In this document: positions 23,925 to 31,750 of the stretch, piece after piece | Layout of the letters: each line of letters opens with the position of its first letter | Numbering within the stretch: the stretch's first letter is position 1 | Source of the DNA: SVQP01 sp045650025 | Lineage (GTDB): Bacteria > Bacillota > Clostridia > Oscillospirales > CAG-272 | Direction: 5' to 3' | Length of the DNA stretch: 46,021 nt | Assembly: GCA_045650025.1 (NCBI GenBank) | Contig: JAZRQR010000198.1 | Coordinates: 1-46,021 of the forward strand | Made by a program: the position numbers and the translations under genes | Notes under the pieces: generated by a model | What the model saw: the letters and a program-made list of their open reading frames with translations, nothing else | Told to the model about the DNA's origin: nothing | The model's database searches: none

Positions 23925-26396
23925 TCAGTCCAACGGCTCGACACGGAGATGATCAAATTCTGCAACGCATTGATGGGTGCGCACGCCGATCATGCCCTGC
24001 ATAAAGGGGCTCGGATCGGTATAGTCAATGCAAAGCGCGCCGTCTACGTACACGCGGATATTGGCGCCGCAGCATTCCACGCGCAGCTCATATATTGTGC
24101 CCTCGGCAAACCTGCCGTCCTTGCGTGCAAGCTCCGTGTAGTTGTAATTCTGCTTTCCGAGAATCACGCCGTCCGCCGTCAAGCCCACAAAATAGCCCTG
24201 CAGCCAATCCGTGCCGCTCGCGGCATCCGCATTGGTAGCACCTACGTGCGCGAAATTGGGTGCGCCCGGGTTGGTGACACGCACCAGAAGTCCGCAATTG
24301 ATGCCCTGCCTGGGCTTTACGGTCGCGCTGACCGCATAATCGCCCCAGTTTTCGTTGCCGTACAGGCGCTTTGCGCATATAGGCATGGTGGTGCGCAGGC
24401 TGCCGTCCAGCGTCCAGGTGCCGTCCGTGTACATAAACATATTGTCCTCAGCATCAAACGTCCACGCCTTTTCGGGAGTCTCCACACTGCAAAGCGCGGT
24501 GCTCTGCATCAGCCATATCTCACCCTCGACCACGCGATAGGACAACACGTGCTGCCCCTTTTCCATGGGCACGCCGCGTAAGATTGCGGTTGTCAGGGTA
24601 TCGCTCTCCGACAGCGTTACGGTTGCCACCGCTTCGCCGTCCACCAGTACTTCGAGCGTTGCGCCCTCGGACGACGCATAGTACCAGGACACGTCATACG
24701 CACCGCTCTTTTGTGCCAGCACGTAATATACAAGCTCTCTGTCCGCAGGTGCAACCACGGCATTCACGCCCTGCACCTGCACGGTATCAAACGCACCCTT
24801 GGCATAGTGCGACGCGGGAATCAAGCCGCTGTACGCGCCCACGGTGTGGAATTCATCCGCCGCGCCGCGTCCGCCGACCGCGCCGGTAGCCCCGATAAAG
24901 CCAAACGAAGCCTCGCCGCCGCGTGCGGCATATCCGATCGCGCCCGCGTCAAGACCCGTGAACGTTTTTTCGCAAAGCAGACGATCGTTGAAATAAAAGG
25001 TATACGTATTACCCTTGCGCTCGATCTGAAGACTCTGCGCGCAATCAAAGCGCACGTTCTCGCCAAAGGATTTGGGCAATGCCACCTGCGCACAGGTCGT
25101 CTCACCGCCCACCGTAAACTCAATGCGCAGCATCTGCGCCTCGGCATCCAAGTAGCAAGCACCGAAATTCTCGGCATCCGCATAGGCAAACAATGCGCCT
25201 GCCTGCGCGCCCGATGCCATTTTGGTCACGGTATATTCCGCGGTGAAATCACCCGAAAGCGTTGCCTTGGAGAGCAGCATCGCATCCGCCGCCAGCGGCA
25301 AGCCCGTGCCCGTTTTGCCAAAGTCGCCCTTCAGCTCCCAATCCGCAAGCGATGCGCCGCCCTCAAAGTGATGGTAAATATCCGGCATGGAGGGAAATTG
25401 CTGCTTACCCTCGTGCGGTCCTAAGATCTGCATGCTCTCGCCGTTGAAGTCTATGCGGTCTACGTGCATGCTGCGGTTTGGCACCGAATTGACCAGCGAA
25501 TGGTACACGATATAGTAGCTATCCAGATCGGGTCCCTTGACCGTGGAGCTGTGGCCGATGCCAAACAGATTGCCCGTAGTGTGAATGAGTAAGGGATTGT
25601 CCGCCCGGATTCCGGAAAACGACACGGGCGAATGCTCGGATACCCCGTACAGGATGCGGTAGGAGCGGCTGAGCACGTGGTTGCCCGTATAGGTCATGTA
25701 ATAATAGCCGTCGTGATACACGGTCATAGGGCCTTCGGTCCATGCGCCGTTGACCGAAATGGATTTCAGCGTGTGACCCGAGTACATGCGCGTGGGAGAC
25801 GACATGCTGTACACCATCATTTCCCCGTGGTTGGCGGTATAGAAATACCACTTGCCGTCGTCATCGATGAACACCGAGCCGTCAATCGACATGCCCAGAT
25901 TTTCACTCACCACCTCAAACTCTCCCGTAGGCGAGCTGCTGCGCAGCACGTAATGTCCGTTGCCCGCAGGCGAGGTATACATATAGAAATAGCCGTTGTA
26001 ATAATACACCTCGGGAGCATATGCACCGCGCGTGCGCGTGTCCGTGGCGCACAGTCCGCGGTACTCCCAATTGACAAGATCATAGGACGACCAGCACTTG
26101 ATGCCTACCTCGCCATCCTTGGTGCTGACGTACAAATAGTACACGCCGTTATGGCGCATGACAAAGGGGTCGCCAAAGCCGTAGCCCTTCCAGGCATTCT
26201 CGGTCTTTGCGCTCATGACGGGATTCTGATAATACTCCACTTGCTTCATAGGCGTCACGTCGGGCTGCTCCGAAACCTCCTCGGTCACAGGCTCGGTCAC
26301 GTCTGACGGCACGTCGGGCTCCGTTCCCTGCCGGCACGCGCAAAGTGCGGGCAAAAGCATTGCTGCTACCAAAAGCATCACCAAGGTGTTTCTCAT
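23925..26396 (-). CDS. GH43-family lipoprotein with two extra beta-sandwich modules
   Basis: 823 residues. AAGGAG lies 8 nt before the ATG, and the lipobox is LCAC (Cys about 21). A Glu/Thr/Pro linker leads to a five-bladed propeller of the GH43 clan: Asp76 in GFGDPFVM (base), Asp172 in IDGSVF (pKa modulator) and Glu221 in TEGPMTVYHDG (acid) are all present. Family members remove arabinose, xylose or galactose from plant polysaccharides. A beta-sandwich module follows from about residue 350, then a linking segment, then a C-terminal LamG/DUF1080-like domain from about 650 (GINCGLLVRV...YVDGALCIDY). It is anchored outside the cell, so it likely trims polymer side chains before uptake. Its own promoter is at 26425-26453, divergent from the next gene. 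Confidence 0.88.
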   Translation of the reverse strand: MRNTLVMLLVAAMLLPALCACRQGTEPDVPSDVTEPVTEEVSEQPDVTPMKQVEYYQNPVMSAKTENAWKGYGFGDPFVMRHNGVYYLYVSTKDGEVGIKCWSSYDLVNWEYRGLCATDTRTRGAYAPEVYYYNGYFYMYTSPAGNGHYVLRSSSPTGEFEVVSENLGMSIDGSVFIDDDGKWYFYTANHGEMMVYSMSSPTRMYSGHTLKSISVNGAWTEGPMTVYHDGYYYMTYTGNHVLSRSYRILYGVSEHSPVSFSGIRADNPLLIHTTGNLFGIGHSSTVKGPDLDSYYIVYHSLVNSVPNRSMHVDRIDFNGESMQILGPHEGKQQFPSMPDIYHHFEGGASLADWELKGDFGKTGTGLPLAADAMLLSKATLSGDFTAEYTVTKMASGAQAGALFAYADAENFGACYLDAEAQMLRIEFTVGGETTCAQVALPKSFGENVRFDCAQSLQIERKGNTYTFYFNDRLLCEKTFTGLDAGAIGYAARGGEASFGFIGATGAVGGRGAADEFHTVGAYSGLIPASHYAKGAFDTVQVQGVNAVVAPADRELVYYVLAQKSGAYDVSWYYASSEGATLEVLVDGEAVATVTLSESDTLTTAILRGVPMEKGQHVLSYRVVEGEIWLMQSTALCSVETPEKAWTFDAEDNMFMYTDGTWTLDGSLRTTMPICAKRLYGNENWGDYAVSATVKPRQGINCGLLVRVTNPGAPNFAHVGATNADAASGTDWLQGYFVGLTADGVILGKQNYNYTELARKDGRFAEGTIYELRVECCGANIRVYVDGALCIDYTDPSPFMQGMIGVRTHQCVAEFDHLRVEPLD

Positions 26397-26424
26397 AGCA
26401 CTCTCCTTCTCATTTGATGGCTAT

Positions 26425-26453
26425 ATTGTACCACATATGTCCACAAATTGCAA
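26425..26453 (-). promoter_or_regulatory. Promoter of the GH43 lipoprotein gene
   Basis: Minus strand: TTGCAA (26453-26448), 17-bp spacer, TACAAT (26430-26425). Confidence 0.75.
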
Positions 26454-26485
26454 GGTATTTTGAGAGAATTTGCCATATCATTGCA

Positions 26486-26514
26486 TTGACATGCGAATAT
26501 TTCCATGTTATAAT
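26486..26514 (+). promoter_or_regulatory. Consensus sigma-A promoter of the small lipoprotein gene
   Basis: TTGACA (26486-26491), exactly 17 bp, TATAAT (26509-26514), the best promoter in the window. It diverges from the GH43 promoter 33 bp away, so one regulator could serve both. Confidence 0.88.
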
Positions 26515-26568
26515 GAGTATATAACACGCAACGCGTGCTAATTTTCTTGATTTTAACAGGAGGCCCCC

Positions 26569-27378
26569 ATGAAAAAAACACTAACGCTTCTTTTGGCTCT
26601 GCTGATGGTTGCAATGCTTTTTGCAGCATGTGACAAGACAGATCCTGAAACACAGCCTGCAGAAACCACCGCCGCTACTACCGAGGCAGAGACCGAGCAG
26701 ACCACCGAGGAGCTGACCGTTCCCGCCCCCGAAACCGAGCAGACCACCGAGGAAGCTACTACCGTAGAGGAAGAGTCCACGCTCAACGAACTGGGTCTTC
26801 CCTTCGAAATTCTGGAAGTGCCCGTTGGCTACTGCAACGGTCAGCCCATGTACGGCTACAACGCATCCGGCTACTTCTACTACGATGAAGAACTCAACTG
26901 CATGTACTCCGATTCCGATAACAACATGCTGGTTGTAACCAACGACACCATGGCAGCAGGCACGCTGAGCGCAACCTTCTGCTCCGCTCCCGGCTACATC
27001 AACGACAACGGCATCATCTTCGGTCTGGAGGAGATCCCCACCGGCGAAGATGAATACTACTTCTGGGAATACGGCCCTGCGTACTACTTCCTGTTCATCA
27101 GCGATGCGCAGCACCTGTACCTGGCTAAGGCAGGCTTTAACGGCGAGGCTTGGACCGAGCTGGAGGTTACCGCAAATCCTGTAACCGACTACATGCACGG
27201 CGAGACCACCCTTACCATTACCGTTGAATTTGACGGTCAGGGCACCATCAAGTGCTACGCAAACGGCGAGCTGCTGATCGATTACTATGACACCGATCCC
27301 ATCGAGGGTACCTACTACGGCATCCGTTGCGAGGTGTTCGGCGTTGAATACTACAACGTACAGGCAACTCACGACTAA
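26569..27378 (+). CDS. Secreted lipoprotein with a beta-sandwich domain, function unknown
   Basis: 269 residues. AGGAGG is 5 nt before the ATG. The signal peptide ends in a lipobox (LFAAC, Cys about 22), followed by a Thr/Glu linker with the repeated unit TEQTTEE to about residue 72. The mature domain is aromatic-rich and beta-rich. It ends in a pattern (GTIKCYANGELLIDYYDTDP...YYGIRCEV) that resembles the C-terminal LamG/DUF1080-like domain of the neighbouring GH43 lipoprotein, a fold often used for carbohydrate binding. No catalytic motif is seen. The strong promoter suggests high expression, so a glycan-binding or capture protein is my best guess. Confidence 0.85.
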   Translation: MKKTLTLLLALLMVAMLFAACDKTDPETQPAETTAATTEAETEQTTEELTVPAPETEQTTEEATTVEEESTLNELGLPFEILEVPVGYCNGQPMYGYNASGYFYYDEELNCMYSDSDNNMLVVTNDTMAAGTLSATFCSAPGYINDNGIIFGLEEIPTGEDEYYFWEYGPAYYFLFISDAQHLYLAKAGFNGEAWTELEVTANPVTDYMHGETTLTITVEFDGQGTIKCYANGELLIDYYDTDPIEGTYYGIRCEVFGVEYYNVQATHD

Positions 27379-27392
27379 TTTGTCATACAATC

Positions 27393-27776
27393 AAAAAGTC
27401 CCCGCCTATAGGGCAGCGGAATAAGCGGAGAAATAAAATAAGGGTATGGGCAAAGGCCTGTGCATTTGTAAAACAAATGCGAAACTGGCGATAAAACAGA
27501 AGAGAGAGTAATACGGTTACAAAATTCCGTAAAACTCTCTCTTTTCTGCTTTTTATAAGTGATATTCTTTGCTGGCGCAAAGAGTGATATTTTTGCTGCG
27601 CAAAAGTGATATTGAAGCCTACGGCTTCAGTGGTATTCTATTCGCCTCTTAACTTGCGAAGCAAATATCACTCGTCGCAAGACGAATATCACTGCGAAGC
27701 AATAGAACTCGCCGCAGGCGAATAGAGTTGGCGTGATACTCCGTTAAGAGTATCACGCCATTGGCGGGGACTTTTT
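27393..27776. mobile_element. 384-bp hairpin-chain element with terminal inverted repeats
   Basis: The ends AAAAAGTCCCCGCC (27393-27406) and its exact complement (27763-27776) enclose a non-coding run of hairpins. These are GCATTTG/CAAATGC at 27462-27480 and a 13-15 bp stem at 27497-27548. Three AGTGATATT units (27558, 27583, 27605) and one AGTGGTATT (27629) are separated by short stems. Two AATATCACT units in inverted sense (27664, 27685) come next, then a 12-bp perfect stem (27730-27741/27748-27759). The outer ends with their A and T tracts can also act as the terminator for the convergent genes on each side. It may thus be an insertion into a terminator loop. Confidence 0.65.
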
Positions 27777-27792
27777 TAGTGCGTATTTTGCA

Positions 27793-29658
27793 TCAATTTG
27801 CAAAGCCGTCCACGGTTGCGTTTGCCTTGACCTCATCGGCACTCAGCGCGCGATCGTAGAAGCGGATGGAGCGGTAGGTGGTATCAAAGGTCTTGGCCGT
27901 GTCGGTGTGACCGATAAAGAAATTGCCAACCGAGAGAGAGCCTGCTGCCGTGGTGATCTGTCCGGCAAGCTCGCCGTTGATGTAAATATAGCACTTATCG
28001 CTCTGCGTATATACGATGGTGAGCAGGCTGTTCTGCAGGTTCTCCAGACCGTTCTGGATCTTGAGTCTGCCATTGCCCAGCGTCTTGAGCTCGATGACGT
28101 TTTCGGAATTGCGGCGGAACAGCGCAAAGTGGTCGTCCGTGCTGCTGATAAAGGTGTTGTAGTTTGCACCGATCGATACGAAATCGCCCAGCAGAAGCTC
28201 AATGGTAAAGCTCTGACCGTTGATGGTATCTACGATCTGCTGCGGGAACTCGTGCTTGGCACCGCTTGCGCGCAAGCCGTCTGCGGTAAAGTAGTTGTTT
28301 GCGTTCTTGGTGATCTCCATATCGTAGCCGTGGATCAGATCCTCCCAAACGGCTGCATCCGTATCATGACCGTCGCGGGTGCTCTGCGTACCGCTGTAAT
28401 ATGCAACCAAGCCATCGCTGACGTAATCATGCTCAACGGGAACGATGGGTGCCGCGGTTTGCTCTTCGGTGGTCTCCACGGGGCGCTCGGGCAGTACGTA
28501 AGGCAGCTCGATCTTCATGCCGTCCAGCACCTGCGTCCAGGCATCAACCTTGGTGCTGTTGCCGGGGTACTTTTCATACAGGCTTGCTACGATGTCATAC
28601 TCATCAGCCTCAAGGAAGTTCTTGCCGTACAGCCACTTTCTGACCTCGTCGATCTGGTACGTGCCGCTCTCGTTCTTCCATACCCAGATGGGCGTGGGCC
28701 ACAGGTGCACGTTTGCGTCAATTGCATCGTAAACGTCCTTGTTTACGCCGGTCTGACCGTGATGTGCCATCTGTACGATGTCACTCTTCAGGCTCTCGCC
28801 GTAGGTAGCCAGCAGGCGGCGACCGCCAAGTGCGCCCAGGTCGTTGAGGAACAGAACGGTCTGACCCTCGGCAACCATGCGGATGACGATACTGGTATCG
28901 TTGAGGTTGGACGTGCCGTCAGCAGCATCCCAGGTCTGCAGAATGTCAAAGCGCACGCCGTCAATCTCAAAGCTCAAGCCGTTTGCAACAGCTTCCTTAT
29001 TGATCACAGCGCCGTTGATCTGATCGTAATAGGTCGAGCCCTCGGCAACCTGTGCGCCGATGATCTTTCCGTAGCGGTTAATGCTCTCACAGATCTTGGA
29101 TTCTGCCATGTCCGCGTTCTGCGCGGGGTATTCCGCGGTGCCGAACTCGGGGAAATCGAAATAAATGTGATTGATCTTGTAATTGGACTCTGCGGTGTAC
29201 TCTCCAAGCATCTTGGAAAGCTCATAGGTGTGGTCCTTATGTGCGTGAGACAGGAACCATGCCTCTACCTCAAAGTACTCGCCCTCGCCAACGCCTGCAA
29301 TGGCGCGCAGCGCTGCGGTCATGTAAGGCTTGCGACCCTTGCCCTCACCGTCAATACCGCCGTCAATGACGATCAGCTTGCCGTTTACCGTCTTGATAAC
29401 GTAAGACTGCATAAGGCTGTTGGGTTCGGGAGCCAGCTGGTACAGGGTTACGTGAGCAGGCTCGGGGGGCTGCTCGGGCTGCTCGGTGCTCTCTTGCTCA
29501 GAGGGAGCTGCCTCGGTCGTTTCCTCTGCGTCCGCATGCTCGGTGGTGATCTCTTCCAAAGTGGTATCACTGGAATCTGTGGGGGAGTCCGGGGTGCAGG
29601 CAACCATCACGGCTGCGAGCATCAGCATCGAAAGAATCAGTGCTATCGCTTTTTTCAT
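27793..29658 (-). CDS. Lipoprotein with metallo-beta-lactamase-fold hydrolase and LamG-like domains
   Basis: 621 residues from the second of two adjacent ATGs; GGAGG (29666-29670) is 7 nt away from it but only 4 nt from the ATG at 29661. The lipobox is MVAC (Cys about 21) and a Glu/Thr/Pro linker follows. Residues about 70-370 form a ComEC/Rec2-type metallo-beta-lactamase fold: SHAHKDHTY (H-x-H-x-D-H zinc motif), then FLNDLGALGG and MAHHGQTG. Family members hydrolyse esters or phosphodiesters, including DNA. From about residue 415 (GLVAYYSG...) a LamG/concanavalin-like domain follows, ending in IRFYDRALSADEV. The domain mix suggests a surface hydrolase held on a glycan; the substrate is unknown. 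An 11-bp palindrome lies in the leader. Confidence 0.85.
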   Translation of the reverse strand: MKKAIALILSMLMLAAVMVACTPDSPTDSSDTTLEEITTEHADAEETTEAAPSEQESTEQPEQPPEPAHVTLYQLAPEPNSLMQSYVIKTVNGKLIVIDGGIDGEGKGRKPYMTAALRAIAGVGEGEYFEVEAWFLSHAHKDHTYELSKMLGEYTAESNYKINHIYFDFPEFGTAEYPAQNADMAESKICESINRYGKIIGAQVAEGSTYYDQINGAVINKEAVANGLSFEIDGVRFDILQTWDAADGTSNLNDTSIVIRMVAEGQTVLFLNDLGALGGRRLLATYGESLKSDIVQMAHHGQTGVNKDVYDAIDANVHLWPTPIWVWKNESGTYQIDEVRKWLYGKNFLEADEYDIVASLYEKYPGNSTKVDAWTQVLDGMKIELPYVLPERPVETTEEQTAAPIVPVEHDYVSDGLVAYYSGTQSTRDGHDTDAAVWEDLIHGYDMEITKNANNYFTADGLRASGAKHEFPQQIVDTINGQSFTIELLLGDFVSIGANYNTFISSTDDHFALFRRNSENVIELKTLGNGRLKIQNGLENLQNSLLTIVYTQSDKCYIYINGELAGQITTAAGSLSVGNFFIGHTDTAKTFDTTYRSIRFYDRALSADEVKANATVDGFAN

Positions 29659-29682
29659 CATGTTTCCTCCTGAATCATAGAC

Positions 29683-29718
29683 AATGGTCGTGTCTGCCTT
29701 ACGGCTTACACGACCATT
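29683..29718. promoter_or_regulatory. 11-bp perfect palindrome at the transcription start, possible operator
   Basis: AATGGTCGTGT (29683-29693) and its complement (29708-29718) are separated by 14 nt. The right arm overlaps the -10 box, and the left arm lies about 20 nt before the ribosome-binding site. It could be a repressor site or an mRNA hairpin. Confidence 0.6.
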
Positions 29719-29744
29719 ATAGCATGGAAGATTGTGCGTGTCAA
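29716..29744 (-). promoter_or_regulatory. Consensus promoter of the beta-lactamase-fold lipoprotein gene
   Basis: Minus strand: TTGACA (29744-29739), 17-bp spacer, TATAAT (29721-29716). Confidence 0.85.
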
Positions 29745-29812
29745 TGCAAACTTATTGCGATTCCTCCATAAATATATTGCAATTTATGAATAGGTTGCGC
29801 CAAATTTTCGGA

Positions 29813-31750
29813 TCAATAGCCATAGCTGAAATTCAGGCTGCCGATGGGGGCGGCATCTCCCGTGGAATACAGGTTCAAGGGATCGTTTTCCATATCCTGC
29901 ACGTTATCGGTGACCTTGAATTCGATCTGATAGTCATACTCGCTAAGTCCCAGCGCAGCAAGCGGCACACGCACGATCATCGCCTTGCCGTACACGTACA
30001 CGTCCGCCTGTCCTGCGCTTTGTCCGTTGGCGGCAAGAATTTCACTTCGGTTGCCGTCCACCTCGCGGTTGATGACGTATTCGTAGCCGCAGAACAGCTC
30101 CTCGCCCGCCTGCGCGGTCTTGATCCACAGATTCATCCAGCCCGTATCCCCTGCAGTATAGGCGGTAATCTCCTCGGCGCAGGTGATGCGGAAGTACAGG
30201 TACTGCTCGTCATGCAGGATGCTGACCGTATCAATATCGTTTCTGCCCGTGGTATCGGTGTATACGATATCCCCTGCCATTGCCTTGAAATTACGGTCGG
30301 CACACTCGCCTGTAAAGTCACGGTAGGTGGGCGCGCTTGCCCAGATGGTATCGTCCTTGGTCACGTCGGGCGTGGTGACGGGATATTCGTAATGCTTAGC
30401 AGGTGCGTAATTGTCGCCGTGGATATTCATGACGGTTTGGAAATACGCATAATCCTTCATGCCCGATGAGCGCGAGGGCTCAATATCACGCGAATACTCG
30501 GCATTAAAGGTATCTACCATATAATACGTGCCGCTGCCGGTGCGGATCTTTTCGGCAACCCATTCGTTCCAGCCGGTCAGGAACACGAAACGCGCGTCCT
30601 GCGCCTTTTGCTCGGGCGTCATGTCCAGTACGGTATTCCATTGCGCCTGGTAATTGAGTCCCTGACGCCAGTTATCGTGGTCGTTCTTGCCCGTCCACTG
30701 ATCCTTTTTGAGCGCGGTGGGATACCAGCCGCGACCGCGCGAATTCTTGGTATCGGTCATGTTGACCGACACGTGCTGCGCGATGGACACGCTGATCCAA
30801 CCCTCCTGCGATCTCTGCGGCAGCTCAAACTCGATCCAGGGTGCACCGTATTCGTACACCGGCTCGTTGACGGGTGCTGCGGTGGGCCATTGCGTCACGC
30901 GGAAGTCAAAGAACGCGGCAAATTCCTTTTCCTGCGCATTGGAGGACTCCTTAAAGCGCGCGATGACGTTATCGGGCGCAATGATCATGGGCTTTTGGGG
31001 ATCGTTCGGGCAGAACCAAAGACTCTTATAGGTATCGTTTGCATAGAAAATGTTATAGACCTGCTTGAACACGCTGACGTCGGCGTTCAGATCGTGCTTG
31101 CCAAGGTAGTAGACGACCTTCGGTACGTTCCAGCCCGCGTCCTGATACTCCTTAAGGATCTCGAACAGCACCGCGGTCACGTTCTCGTACAGCACGTTGT
31201 TGGAGGTGTCCAGCACGATGAAGTCCACGCCTGCCATGGTCAGCATTTCCACCTGCTTACGCATGACCCAAGGGTCAAGGCTATTGTAGTAGCCCCATAC
31301 CGGCTCGCCCCAGAAATGCGCCGAGCCCACGGGGGTGATGGGAGTGTTATAATGCGTGAACGCCTTGTTGTACGTACCCTCGTACGTGATCTTGTTGACG
31401 TCATAAATGCCCGTGTGGTTGGCATGCTGTCCAAGTGTCAGAAAATAAAACATACCTACGTAGCGGTCGGCATTCACCTTGCCGTCCACGGGCAGGATCA
31501 CGCGACCGAAATCGTCCGTGCCCACAACGTTGAGCACGCTGTACTCGGCTGCGCTCAGATTGCGCTCATCGGGCACGCGCTCGATTGCAGGCTGCGCGTC
31601 GGGTTGCGTTTCGGGCTCGGTCACAGCATCCGCCTCGGTGGTGGGCGCTGCGGTATCATCGGGATTCTCGACAGGCGCGTCGGGCTTGCAAGCTGCAAGC
31701 ACGCAAAGCAGCATCAAGAGTGCAAGTAACGCACTAAAAATCTTACGCAT
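29813..31750 (-). CDS. GH71/GH99-like surface lipoprotein with a C-terminal CBM9/DOMON-like domain
   Basis: 645 residues from the ATG at 31750, with AGGAGG (31757-31762) 6 nt upstream. The start overlaps the end of the upstream gene by 8 nt, so translation is probably coupled. The lipobox is LAAC (Cys about 21), and an acidic Pro/Thr linker runs to about 60. The central domain (about 70-430) is the paralog of the cytosolic protein at 14176-15216. Shared landmarks are LTMAGVDFIVLDTS, LTGWNEW and DTFNAEYSRDIEP. The C-terminal 180 residues (from about 460) look like a CBM9/DOMON sugar-binding fold (TTGRNDIDTVSILHDEQYLY). It likely cuts or binds a large glycan at the surface while its paralog works inside. 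Catalytic function is inferred only. Confidence 0.8.
   Translation of the reverse strand: MRKIFSALLALLMLLCVLAACKPDAPVENPDDTAAPTTEADAVTEPETQPDAQPAIERVPDERNLSAAEYSVLNVVGTDDFGRVILPVDGKVNADRYVGMFYFLTLGQHANHTGIYDVNKITYEGTYNKAFTHYNTPITPVGSAHFWGEPVWGYYNSLDPWVMRKQVEMLTMAGVDFIVLDTSNNVLYENVTAVLFEILKEYQDAGWNVPKVVYYLGKHDLNADVSVFKQVYNIFYANDTYKSLWFCPNDPQKPMIIAPDNVIARFKESSNAQEKEFAAFFDFRVTQWPTAAPVNEPVYEYGAPWIEFELPQRSQEGWISVSIAQHVSVNMTDTKNSRGRGWYPTALKKDQWTGKNDHDNWRQGLNYQAQWNTVLDMTPEQKAQDARFVFLTGWNEWVAEKIRTGSGTYYMVDTFNAEYSRDIEPSRSSGMKDYAYFQTVMNIHGDNYAPAKHYEYPVTTPDVTKDDTIWASAPTYRDFTGECADRNFKAMAGDIVYTDTTGRNDIDTVSILHDEQYLYFRITCAEEITAYTAGDTGWMNLWIKTAQAGEELFCGYEYVINREVDGNRSEILAANGQSAGQADVYVYGKAMIVRVPLAALGLSEYDYQIEFKVTDNVQDMENDPLNLYSTGDAAPIGSLNFSYGY

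Noticed and set aside
27558..27693. AGTGATATT units with variable spacers, considered as a CRISPR array
   Set aside because: The units are 9 nt, spacers are 12-16 nt palindromes and half of the units are inverted. No cas gene is present.
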